Below, in pieces: positions 47,868 to 58,569 of a stretch of 64,000 nt of DNA. Within the stretch, counting starts at the first letter, position 1; the number at the start of each line of letters is the position of its first letter. A model generated the notes under the pieces. That model saw only the letters and a list, made by a program, of their open reading frames with translations, was not told the DNA's origin and did no database searches. The position numbers and the translations under genes were made by a program. Source of the DNA: Gnetum montanum (lineage: Eukaryota > Streptophyta > Gnetopsida > Gnetales > Gnetaceae). The stretch is from assembly GCA_015680685.1 (NCBI GenBank), contig MNCI01000651.1, forward strand, positions 1,131,507 to 1,195,506, in the 5' to 3' direction.

Positions 47868-49259
47868 TTAGGCTTTCTTAATCCAACATCCTTTCTTTGC
47901 TTCTTTTTCCTCTTCTTCACCTTCTCCTTTTGGGTGTTTGGAAGACTACCACTTAAGCTTCCTTTCATCACCACCATGTAGATTACGTTCATGTTGCACT
48001 TCCATTTTACAGCCAAGACAATCAAATCCATCATCACACTTCACAAATTTTTCATTACTATAATCAATAGCAAGCATCTCTAAATTCTAGAAAATCATAT
48101 AATTATCATTGTTTTCACTTACATCAATAATGACCTTCTCATAATGATTATTCCAATAGCCATAATTATTAAACAAATATTCATTATTAGTCTTCCTATT
48201 GCTAACAATGACATCAAAATTCATAACACGACTCTCAATCCCATCACAATCACCACAATGATCATGATGCTCATCATTACCATTGAACAAACCACTACCA
48301 AGCTAAAGTGAAAAACTAGCATCCATCACACTAGTTTCAACATGAGAGACATTACTACCATCAGCAAGGTCAAGCTCACTCTTACTTACCTCTTCCTGGC
48401 TTCTCCTATCCATCTTTGGTTCAACTTGATCTTCAATATGTGGCTATCAAATCTCATCAAAGGTTGAAGATTCAAGATTCCAAATAGGAGTTCCCAATTC
48501 CAATGGCTTCTCCTCTTCAAAGGAATCCACAACAAGCTCTTCATCCCACTTTTGAGATACAAACTCAAAAGGTAAACTCTCATCCATGGTTTTAACATCA
48601 AATTAATCAAAAAAATCATTAAAGAAATTATTTTTCCACATGCCTTGGCTAGAAGAATCACCTCTCTCCCATGAGATAGTCTCAACTTGACTTAGAATCT
48701 CCTTTCCCTTGCCACAAGGTGTAGAAAAATTGCAAAAAGAATGATTATCATACCTTCTAGTGCTACCCTTGATCCTCCTTGAAGGAGTCTCTTGATTTTT
48801 ACCACTCTCTTGGCTTTGATCCATCACCTCCCATGACTCATGAGGTAGGAATTCCTCTTGATCAATAACATGTACCATATTGGACTTTGAAGATCTTTTG
48901 GTTCCTTTTATGAAGCTCTTGGTTTCCTCCCTTGAACCCCTTGAGTATTGAGCACTTCTTCACTCAATAAGAGATACTTGAGAACTCATTTTCTCATTGA
49001 TCTCTACTTCATTAGACCTTTCATCTTCCTTTCCCTCTTGAGGCCTAGAAGATATTCTATCAATTCTCCTTAAAATATTTCCCATGTTAGTCTTGAATTT
49101 CTCTATCCCCCTTTCTAAAGTTTTTGCAAAATATTGGTGCTTATGGACCTTTACTTTGGGAAGAACCTCTCACATTTTAATCACAAAATCTTTAAAGGAG
49201 TCCTTAAACTCTTGAAGCTCTTATCTAAGCTCCTAGTATGTCTTCTTCTTTAAAGCCAT
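47868..49259 (-). pseudogene. Element-3 private ORF, 464 codons, function unknown
   Basis: Starting at the minus ATG at 49259 (MALKKKTY), one frame can be followed to TAA at 47868 without any length change (1392 nt). It is interrupted by about ten stops at sites compatible with former CAA, CAG or CGA codons. The N-terminal third is basic and helical. The middle is acidic and Ser-rich (DESLPFEFVSQKWDEELVV). The C-terminal part holds CGDCDG and DCLGCKMEVQ Cys clusters and a Lys/Glu-rich tail. I recognise no gag, zinc-knuckle consensus or enzyme. It may be a private structural protein, or captured host sequence. Predicted open pieces at 48603-48878 and 48087-48290 lie in this frame. Confidence 0.6.
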
Positions 49260-49377
49260 ACCTAAAGCAACAAGAATGATATCCAAAAGAAAATACAAAA
49301 ATATCCATAACGATCTTCCTTTCATTCAAAGAAAACACCAAGCTTCAACATAGAAGTGTGAAAGCCTCTAAACCTTT

Positions 49378-49389
49378 GCTTTGATACCA
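49378..49389 (-). other. Element-3 primer-binding site, tRNA-Met type
   Basis: The minus strand reads TGGTATCAAAGC, one mismatch from TGGTATCAGAGC, three bases inside the 5' LTR end at 49393. Confidence 0.85.
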
Positions 49390-49392
49390 ATT

Positions 49393-50340
49393 TGGTGCAG
49401 GGGTTTTGCACCTTGATAGATCCCAATAGGACCGAATCCACAACTTCCAAGCAGATCTAGTTTAGAAAGTAAGAACAACACAATGAAATATATAAAAATT
49501 CCCTTTTAGTAAGAAAATTCTAAAATACATAGAAAATACATCAAAGATGAGAAGCCAAGCTCAACTCACAACCCTCCCAAGGATCTTAGAGGTCATACTT
49601 GTCCTCTCTTAATCCTCAATTGCTCACAATGAAGCCCAAGCTCAAGACAAGACACTTATAAGAGATTTTCCTAATCTCTCTCAAGTGCTCTCCCTTGCCT
49701 CTCACTCAAATTTCTTGCACAAGCTCTCTTTCCTCAAGAGCTCTCTCTCTTGCCCTCTATTGGGATGTTTGGCCTTCAGCATTTGCACTTCAACCCTTGG
49801 CACTTCGGTACGAACAATAATGAATTACATTAATATTTATAAGCAACTAGAAGGTAAAAACCTTAGAAACCTTTACTCAACTCAACTTGAGGTCCTCCAA
49901 CTATTTCCCAAGTCTTCTCACCTTCTCCCTAGTTGTTTCCATCTTGCTTTAGCTATTTCTTGAATTAGAATAGGCATTTTCAAAAGTTTCCCCATGTGCA
50001 TGGGTCATCTCTAGCTTCATGTAGACATCTTTTGTGAAAGCCTTGCTCAAGGAAGAGACATCTACTATTTTTGGTAGACGTATTCTATGGATTTGAGATG
50101 TCTTTACTTCAAGGGAGACGTCTATCCTAAACTTTCCAAACATAAAACTGCTTGTTTTCATGTTGGATGCCTTCCAATAAGTACCCATAGATCCTAGAAC
50201 CCCCTAAACTCATTAAAATGAGCCCAAAACACTTTGAAACATGTCAAAACATCCAAGAATCATCCCCAAAAAAATCAATATAGAAAGACACATAACACAT
50301 AGGGTAGAACAAGGGGATCAGAAGAGGTGTCCCTACACCA
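49393..50340 (-). repeat. Element-3 5' LTR
   Basis: It runs from tggtgcaggggt to ...gtgtccctacacca. The outer end keeps the CCCTACACCA inverted-repeat terminus. It adjoins the PBS. It carries gagacatct and agacgtct words also found in the LTR-like block at 470-1262. Confidence 0.88.
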
Positions 50341-51235
50341 ATTTCTAATCTTCCATTTGTGTAAGTACTACTCCCAATGCATAGTTGGATGCATTTGTCA
50401 TGATATGAAAAGATTTGGATCAATTAGGAGTACATAGAATTGGTGTTTCTATGAGCTTTTGTTTTAGGTATTGAATGTTTGTTCACATTCCTTGGTCTAC
50501 TCAAATGCTACATCTTTCTTAGTAGGCTCAACCAGCGGCTTTGTGATTTTAAAGAAGTTTTCAATAAAACACTTGTAGTTACTAGTATGACCAAGGAATG
50601 ATCTTACATCTTTGATAGTCTAAGGTTGCCTAGTCACTCCTCGAATAACCTTTATCTTTTTAGGGTCCACCTCAATTCCTTTAGCTAAAATTTTATGTTC
50701 CAAGAAAATGCCTTATTGGACCATTAAGTAGCTCTTTTACCAATTGAGTCACAAGTTTGTTTCCATACATTGTTTCAGTACTTGTTTAGGATAGTCGAAT
50801 GCTTACTCAAAATTAGCACCATAGGTAGAGAAGTCATCTATGAAAACTATAATTGTCTTGGCTTGGTCTTTTAGAGCAATCTGTATTTGATTATATTCAT
50901 TGTACCTATGCAAAAAATTGTAATAGTTATGCCCTACAATTGTGTCTAACACTTGGTCCACAAATGGTAATGGAAAATGATCTTTAAATGTAGCCATGTT
51001 CAATAGTTGGAAGTATATAAAGACTCTCCATTGTCTCCCTTTCTTTGGTACAATAATAAGTGGACTTACCCACTTACTATTTGCCACTAGATAGATAAAT
51101 CCTACCTTGAGAAGCTTCTCAACTTAATTTTTAACAATTTGTTTCAATTTTGGACTCAACCTTTTTTGTGACTACCTTTGAGTTTAATAGTGGAGTCTGT
51201 GTAGATCTGATGTTGGCATATGAATAGATCTATTC
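50341..51235 (-). pseudogene. Gypsy-2 reverse transcriptase and start of RNase H
   Basis: The minus strand reads LNPKLKQIVKN-like sequence, then ANSKWVSPLIIVPKKGRQWRVF, HFPLPFVDQVLDTI, FIDDFSTYGANFE, the connection, and RNase H FHIMTNASNYALGVVLTQMED up to 50341. The RT catalytic Asp pair is kept, while the first RNase H Asp is Asn. The pieces FINP...MPFGLCNAPTTFQ between DQAKT and FIDDF are missing in the long open stretch (51087-50803), so RT has an internal deletion. Upstream of 51235 the homology ends abruptly. Confidence 0.82.
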
Positions 51236-53225
51236 CTATTAATCATCACCAGTATCAACTTTATTCTCAATTATCAATCCATCATTAGTTATCATTGAAA
51301 TCAAATTATCAGACAACCATCATATTAAATGCATTATCGAGACTTCAATAACTCATTTTCTCATACTCCATAATTTTAGACATTCTAGAATTATCACATC
51401 TAGAAGATCAAAAGTCAAAGCTACATAAGTTAATCAAATTGCTTTCAAATCAATTCCATTTATCTATTAAGGATTCTTATTGGCGATATCATTAATTAGT
51501 TTTCGTAAAATTTTTATCATCTATCATCATCAACTAAAGCAATTCAAAAAAGGCATTTTTAAGAGAGGTTACTTGCATTTCCATGATATTTCATAGTGGA
51601 AGTGTAGATAATTGGAATGAAGTTTGTAACATCCTATCCCTAGATATCCCTCCTTGTTGGTATGTTATATGATTTGAACCCTTGATGTAATGTTTGACTA
51701 GCTTATGCTTTGTACTTTGTACTGCTATGCTTGGTGTAGTATACTTGTGATGTGTGATAGCATGGTTTATGGTTATAGTTGAGTTTTATGCCTTGTTATT
51801 TAATTAGAATGAAATACAAAAATTTATGAAATTTCATTTAACCACAATTTCACAGATACTTTACCCAATAAATCCCCCGATTCATTCAGTGTAGTAATAA
51901 TAAACTTCAGTTCTAGTTTTAAATTCCTACGCTTTAGTCATTCAGATTAAGAAAATATCTTTAACAAAATATGAATACATTGATGCATAAATGCTATGTT
52001 TTTGTGGAAGTTTTAATGCTACATTCATTTAAATAGCAAATCATACATTGGTTTTAGATTTTCAATAGTATCTTCCTAAATTTTATCAAGGTAATTTTTT
52101 TAGTGATAATTCAAAACTCCTATCATGTACATTTACACTATCAAATGGATTTAAAAGGATTTATGAACATAATAATATTTCAGTTTGGATTTTACTTTTT
52201 CAATTGGAGGTTATATTAGAGCATTTCCAATTGAGCATCATCAATTGAGTGATTGGAAGGTCTCCCATTTAATTCCTTCACAAAATATTTAATATATTCA
52301 TAAATGATCATTCGAGGTTATTTAAGAAACAAAAGTGCTCTTGTGTGCATAAATCATGGGTAGCCTTGAGTCTTCCAACGTTGGCCTCTTTGATCCCTAG
52401 TACCTTAACCTCTGCTTCAATATTAGGCCTGAGCAACATAGTTATATGATATAGCAGGTTCAAAGATGTTACTAAAGCATACTGTAACTCTCTACAGCCT
52501 CAACATAGTTATGTTCTAAACCAAAAACAATGTTTTGGTCCATTTCATATTCTTGTGATGGGATTCATTACTGCTTGGCCCTTTGATACAACCCTTTCAT
52601 TATGCTTTTGGATTGGTTCAAATTTCTCTCATATCTTCCAAGGTTACTATTATAAACTTGTGTACTTTCTTTTTTCATTGGATTGATGAAGGTTAGCAAA
52701 TTTAATTTGAAATTCACAAATGTAAGTATTCGAGGTTGTTTCTAAGTTTGTTTTAGAGCATGTACAAATTGATAATCATAGCATTTTAGTTTGAAGGTTG
52801 TTTCTAAGCTTATTCTAGAGCACGTATAGGTTGATAATCATAGCATTTAAGTTTAGAGTAATTTAGAGATGCTTTAAAAGGGGAAAAAGCACATGAAAAA
52901 ACCTTTAAGCCACATTGATCATTTGACCATTTCATAATAAAAAGAAAATGTTACTAAATTGTTGAAGGCACTCATAATGTTGTGATATGATCTACTTGTT
53001 AAATTGTTCTTCCTGTAGCTTCATTAAGCTAACAATATGGTAAGAGTTTTGGCCTAGAAAAACCTCATTTTAAAGGTCTAGGAATCTTAGAGAATTTAAA
53101 TAAAAATTTAATTTCAGTTTCCAAAGTAAATCAAATTATAGGATAATTTCTTAGAATCATCACAAATACAATATTGTAGTTCTTCACTAATATTAAAACT
53201 AAACATTTTAAACAATCTGTTCGTG
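51236..53225. other. Spacer between gypsy-2 and the TNL gene
   Basis: AT-rich with no supported gene. At 51625 TGTAACATCCTATCCCTAG resembles the TGTAACACCC start common to plant Ty3/gypsy LTRs, so a decayed solo LTR may begin there, but no partner or end was found. At ~52740 and ~52795 the phrase ggttgtttctaag..ttt(g/a)ttttagagcatgta repeats (54-60 bp apart). Confidence 0.4.
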
Positions 53226-53399
53226 TTATTTTAAAAAGTATAAACATGTAACGAAACATTTTATAATCCACAAAAGTCTATTTCATCGAAGCTTCACATA
53301 TTTAATGTGATCTTATTTTAAAAAGTATAAACATGTAACGAAACATTTTATAATCCACAAAAGTCTATTTCATCGAAGCTTCACATATTTAATGTGATC
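53226..53399. repeat. Perfect tandem duplication of an 87-bp unit
   Basis: ttattttaaaaagtataaac at 53226 recurs at 53313. The two 87-bp units, each running to ...aatgtgatc, appear identical. They lie ~1.3 kb upstream of the TNL start codon. Identity implies a very recent event or an assembly duplication. Confidence 0.95.
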
Positions 53400-54423
53400 T
53401 TAATGCAAGGAAATCCTAACAATGAACAGAAATGAATTTTCTGTTTCAATAATAAAATCCGCTGTAAAGGTGGCGATTATTTTCTCGATAGCCACTACAT
53501 AAAGCTAACATGAGCAAAAGCTTTCCAACAAAGAGACTCGGCAAGCAAGCTGTGAGAATGAACAAGCCATTGTCCATTGCTATGTCTTTCATTTAAGGAT
53601 AGAAAACGACTTAAGAAATGAGAGATCTTGCTTTCTGACATATCTTTTTGCTCTCTTCATTCCCTCTCTCTATTATAATTTGAACCTAAACTTTTTTCTG
53701 CAGAAAGATTGACAAAGATGCAGTCACACTCAAGTCACAACCTGCAAGGGCGTTAGGCAAATGCATTGGAACAAGAGTCAGCTGCTTTTCCAAACTTTCA
53801 TGTTTCTAATGTTTTTGATTTTATAAAAAAATTTAAACTATGGCAAACAACAATGAATGAGAGTGCATAGGTTTTCATGCTCGGAAAGTTGGCATCTGGA
53901 GTGGACTGTGGAAAGTATTATAAAACCTTAACTTCAACAATAAATTAGGATGGATGAGGTGCCTTCTACGAGTAAAGATAAAGCCAAATGTCAGTCTTGT
54001 GAAATGGAAATGGAACTCCACATGAAACTCGTCTCTATCTTATGCAGTGTCTCCTTTTGACAATGGCCTAATTTCTGTGGGCAGACCTGTGCTTTTGTCA
54101 TGGAAATGAATATGTGGCATCCTTAATTGTTTAAATTTTTTTGTTGGGTGGGCGGTGACCCGGTGAGAATCAATCACAAAAATCTGCAACAGTAAAAGAT
54201 ACCTTGTTTCAAATGAGCAAACTGTGTTTGAGTATGAAGTATGAACATGGAAGAGTGATCATCTGGAGCACGAAACCGTGTAGACTTTGACCAGTCTTTC
54301 CTTAATGGCTTGGCCATTAAGCTAAGCACCTTTTCTATCACACGGAGTGTTATTAATTATGTGCGGTGAAAAAACTTTATGACTGAATATTAACAGTGCA
54401 AAATAAAGTTAACAGAGAATTGA

Positions 54424-54671
54424 TATTTATATATGCGTTCAGTCGCGCAGAGTTGCCCCTTTATGTATGCGTTCATACGCCGTGCCCCTGAAACCCTGAA
54501 AACAGTTGCTTGGTTTCAATTCTAAATTCTGCTGCAGTTTCTTACACAAAACGGCTCAATCGGTGTTGCTGCGTTAGTTTCCCCTCAATTCTCCAGTCTC
54601 TGCAAATTATACACCTCTCTCTGTGATCTGATCTGATCTGATCTGTATCTGCCTTGACTGCAACAGGGCAA
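54424..54671 (+). promoter_or_regulatory. Probable TNL core promoter and 5' UTR
   Basis: TATTTATATATG at 54424-54435 is a good TATA-box match ~240 bp before the start codon. A transcription start near 54460 would give a ~210-nt leader. The leader contains a short GATCT tandem run (54626-54645) just upstream of the ATG. The transcription start is inferred, not seen. Confidence 0.5.
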
Positions 54672-57600
54672 ATGGCTGAGAACAGGGCAACTAAGCGGCT
54701 CAAGTCCTGTGATACAGAAGGGAGAGCAGCATCTAAGAGCAGCCGGACACAAGACGACAAGGAAGAGCAAAACATTCAATTCCCGGCAACAAAATTGCAG
54801 GGTTTGCAGCAGCAGCAGGAGCAGCCTGCAGGGCCTTATTTTGATCCAGATTCAGGTGTTGGGTCATCTTCAACCTCAACTTATGAGGATGGCGCCAGCA
54901 GCAGCAGCAGCAACAAGTTCGATGTATTCATCAGTCACAGAGGCCCTGATACAAAGCAGACTTTGGCTTATCACATGTACGATCTGCTACAGGTTCATGG
55001 CATCCCTGTGTTCCTGGACAAAGAAGAACTTGAGAGGGGTGAAAGATTCGCACCAGCGATTGACGAAGCCATTGCATGTTCCAAAGTGCATGTGTGTATA
55101 CTTTCCACTGGATATGCACGGTCTTTCTGGTGTCTGAAAGAATTGGAGATGATGGTGCGGAAATACGACATGGCTCAATCTAAGCTGATTCCTGTCTTCT
55201 ATGATGTCCATCCCTCAGACGTTCGACATTTGAAAGGAGAATTCGGGCAGGGCTTTCAGAAACTAAAAACCAGGTACTCCAGTGAAGTTACCGACACTTG
55301 GGAAAAGGCTTTGCGCACGATTGCAGACATTACCGGATACGAGGGTAAAGGGTGAGTGATGTTATTAGCATCTGTGTTCGCTTATTTTTGGTTCATTACG
55401 AAAGCAGGCTGATCTTCGGACATTCAAAGCAATAGGACGATATGTTAATATGATTCCAAATTTAGTTTTGAGCTTTCTTGGTAGTTTCTTCATTGATGCC
55501 TGGATTTAGAGTGTTTCTTATGTTTTTTTAAGCAGCAAACTTGGCACCATAAGGTAAAGTAAATTATTTCATGACTCGCAATAAATAAAAACATATATTG
55601 GCCTAAGGTTTTAGCTTTTATTTTGAAAGTTACTTTGATTGCCTTCTTATACAGGGAATGCTGTAAGAATATTGTCAACAAGATACTTGAGGAACTTGAT
55701 ATTAAATTGCTTGATGTTCCCACCAACATGATTGGAAGAGAAGAGGCTTTACTCAGCACTAAGGATGCTATAATGAGATGCCGTCAGAATGGATGTGGTG
55801 TGACATCAGTGGAAATAAGTGGTATTGGAGGCATAGGAAAAACCACCTTTGCAAAAGAACTTTATAATCAATTTTGTTCTCAGTATGAAAGGAGTTGTTT
55901 TATTGAAAATGTAAAGGGACTTGTAGAGAGCCATGGCATAAATGAAGTCCATAAACAGCTTATCATTCAGCTTTTCAAATATAATCAAAGTCACTTAACA
56001 AAGCAAGGAACCCAACTTTTAAGAGAGAGATTGCATAATGCAGAAGTTTTAGTAGTGCTAGATAATATCGACAGTAAAATTCAACTGAGCATGGTGTTTA
56101 TTGAAGATCATGTGTCTTTAAATCCTAGAAGTATCATTATTGTAACAAGTAGAGAAGAGGGAGTTTTGAAGCATGATTCTAAAATTGCTAAGTTTTGTAA
56201 GAATTTGATTTCACTGGATATGTTAAAATTAGACTTCTCTACATCAAAAAAATTATTTTGCCAGTATGCATTTGGAGGAATTGAGAATGTTGAGAACAAA
56301 TTCAATGAGCTGATAGAAAAGATTGTTAAAAAATGTGATGGGATACCATTAGCATTGACTTTACTTGGCAGACAAGTTTATGGAACAGATATTAAATTCT
56401 GGAAAAATTTATGGAATACTATTGAAGACTCTTTGCATGGTGATCTGAAGAAAATACTACAACTTAGCTATGACAATCTTGATTTAGAGTTGCAAAAATG
56501 CTTGTTCTTAGATGTTGCGACTTTTTTCCTTGGGGAGAAGCAAGAGCTGCTAGTTCAGCTTCGGGGACGTGATAAAAATGGTGAATCAGAAGTCTTGTGT
56601 GCTCTTGAAATATTGAAAAGGAAGCTTTTAATTCAGACATTCTCTAATGGTTTTCTAAACATGCATGTCTTACTTGTGGACTTGGGAAGGAGTATAGTCA
56701 AAGATGAAGATCCTTGCCCTGGCTACCGTAGTCGGGTGTGGCGTCCTTCCGATGTCAGATATGTGTTATCTGAAGAAATGGTATGATGTTAGACTCTGCT
56801 TGTTCATATTTTTAACATGTTTTTTTATTAAAATATATAGTATTTTGTTGTTCCCTCCCTTGGCAATGCAATCCTTTTTAGAAGAGGTAGTTACCTCAAA
56901 GCCCTGTGTCTGAATTTCAGGGGACGGAAAAGATAAAAGCACTTAGCTTAGTGTCAAATGGTTCAGCCGTGGTAGATGATGGATGCCAATGGTCTGGTGA
57001 AGCATTCAACAAACTATCATCTCTGGAATTTTTGATCCTTGATGGTCATTGTATTGAAGGTACAGTTGTGCATGGATTACTGTGTTTTTATTTTTTATTA
57101 TTTTTTTAAACAAGGTAACATTTCGATTTGTCCAAGGCTTTTACATTGTTCTATATTTACAGAAGGTAGTGATTTTTCCAAGTTTTCAAAGAAACTTTTA
57201 TGGCTGAAATGGACTAATTTTCCATATGATCATATCCCTGAGACACTCTGCATAAAACGTGTGAGGATCCTAGAACTGTCTGGTGACAGGCTGACCCGGT
57301 TATGGGAGTGTCGTCCGCAGGTCAGATTCAATAGCTTTTGTTTGAAAAGCAAAATGTTAAAGTCTTATTCCATCCTTGACCCAAATCTGAGTTTCCTGCT
57401 GCATTGAACAGGAGGCTCCGACAAAATTGAGACGACTTAGTTTATCAAATTGCAAGAACTTGCAAAGTCTACCAGAATTCACTGGACATTTTCTGCACTT
57501 ATCTAGCATGATACTTTTTGACTGCACATCTTTGAAAACTATTTCAGAGAGCTTTGGCGAACTCCAAGGATTGATGCATCTTCAACTACAAAATTGCAAG

Positions 57601-58569
57601 GCATTGGTACAGTTGCCGGAGGGCTTTGGCAAACTCCAAGGATTGAAGCGTCTTCAACTGCAAAATTGCAGGGCATTGGTACGGTTGCCGGAGGGCTTTG
57701 GAGACCTGCAAAGTTTATGCTCTTTGGAGATGAAGTCCTTAAAAAGGCTAAAATCATTGCCTGAGTCATTTGGGAAAATGTTGCAACTAGAAAATCTGAT
57801 AATTTGGGGGTGCTATTGTCTGGAACACCTGCCAGAGTCATTTGGTAAATTGTCACGATTAAAAATATTGTATATCATTTATGGCAAAGCCTTGCAACGC
57901 CTGCCAGACTCTTTTGGAAATCTGGCGCAATTAAAGAAGCTACATCTCAAGAGCTGCAAAGCCCTCCAAGGCCTCCCAGATTCTTTTGGAAACCTATCAC
58001 AATTAAGAGAGCTATATCTCATGAACTGTAAAGCCTTGCAACGCATCCCAAATTCTTTTGGAAATCTAGCGCAATTAAAGGAGCTATATCTTGTGAACTG
58101 CAAAGCCCTGCAAGGCCTCCCTGATTCTTTTAGAAATCCGGCCCAGTTAGAGAAGCTACATTTCATGAACTGCAAAGCCTTGCAAGGCCTCCCAGATTCT
58201 TTTGGAAATGTAGCACAATTAAAGGAGCTATATCTCATGAACTGCAAAGCCTTGCCAGATTTTTTTGGAAATCTGGCACAATTAAAGAAGCTATATCTCA
58301 AGAGCTGCAAAGCCCTGCAAGGCCTCCCAGATTCTTTTGGAAATCTATCACAATTCAAGGAGCTATATCTCATGAACTGCAAAGCCCTGCAAGGCCTTCC
58401 AGATTTTTTTGGAAATTTAGCACAATTAAAAGAGCTATATCTCATGAATTGCAAAGCCCTGCAAGGCCTCCCAGATTCTTTTAGAAATCTGGAGTTAGAG
58501 TTGCTGGATCTTTTGCAGTGGAAAGCCCAGCAAGGCCTCCCAAATTCTTTTGGAAATCTGGCCAGTTAG
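54672..58569 (+). CDS. TIR-NBS-LRR (TNL) immune receptor, five exons, probably C-terminally truncated
   Basis: Exons 54672-55351, 55655-56780, 56921-57059, 57163-57320 and 57412-58569 join to 1086 codons. All introns are GT-AG and phases match (2, 0, 1, 0). Start MAENRATKRLK; the open frame extends upstream only from a TTG. The ~80-residue N-tail is Ser/Gln-rich. TIR at ~82-220: FDVFISHRG, FLDKEELERGE, and WCLKEL holding the presumed NADase Glu. NB-ARC: P-loop GIGGIGKTT (~283), VLVVLDNID, IIIVTSREE, GIPLALTLLG, LFLDVATFF, and MHVLLVDLGRSIV (~563), where MHD has become MHV. Exons 3-4 are the NBS-LRR linker. Exon 5 gives ~16 LRRs of 24 residues. TNLs sense pathogen effectors and signal cell death through TIR NADase activity. 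The TAG at 58567 follows a one-base deletion, so the native protein was longer. Confidence 0.88.
57868..58500 (+). repeat. Homogenised 72-bp LRR repeats in TNL exon 5
   Basis: Nine consecutive LRR units with the sense NCKALQGLPDSFGNLAQLKELYLM are nearly identical at DNA level, while the seven outside units are diverged. Units starting near 57940 (KKLHLKSCKALQ) and 58288 (KKLYLKSCKALQ) each begin the same following order, which suggests a five-unit block duplication. One unit (near 58243) lacks three codons (NCKALPDFFG). Confidence 0.9.

Larger units (their letters stand above)
46676..50340 (-). mobile_element. Element-3: small non-autonomous LTR retrotransposon
   Basis: LTRs at 46676-47645 and 49393-50340 are ~89% alike by eye over their first ~190 bases. 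Outer ends are TGGTGTAGGG and CCCTACACCA, a 10-bp inverted repeat. On the minus strand the 5' LTR is followed by TGGTATCAAAGC, a tRNA-Met primer site (49389-49378), and the 3' LTR is preceded by ATGGGGGCA (polypurine). This fixes the minus orientation. Flanks gtttt (46671-46675) and atttc (50341-50345) could be a target duplication altered by one transition in each copy. The 1.75-kb interior holds one long reading frame and no RT, protease or integrase. Confidence 0.85.
43230..51235 (-). mobile_element. Gypsy-2: Athila-like relative of gypsy-1, minus strand, split by element-3
   Basis: From high to low coordinates: RT (51235-50800), start of RNase H (50430-50341), element-3 (50340-46676), rest of RNase H and integrase (46675-45261), C-terminal part of the extra ORF (45260-44040), and a partial L-family LTR (43837-43230). 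RT (DSKWVSPL-like, FIDDFSTYGANFE) is very like gypsy-1 and keeps both catalytic Asp. Gag, protease and the 5' LTR are missing beyond 51235. The same order, IN then extra ORF then L-LTR, as in gypsy-1 shows that the extra ORF belongs to this family. Confidence 0.8.

Noticed and set aside
46978-49963. Pair of similar open frames at 46978-47229 and 49685-49963 as a duplicated gene
   Set aside because: They are the same stretch of the two element-3 LTRs, so they reflect LTR identity and not a gene pair.
57879-58454. 191-codon open frame on the minus strand across the LRR exon
   Set aside because: It is the antisense of the homogenised 72-bp LRR repeats. Its apparent repeats simply mirror the sense strand, and the sense frame has domain support.
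57868-58500. CRISPR-like regular repeats
   Set aside because: The repeats are coding LRR units with no unique spacers, in a plant gene.
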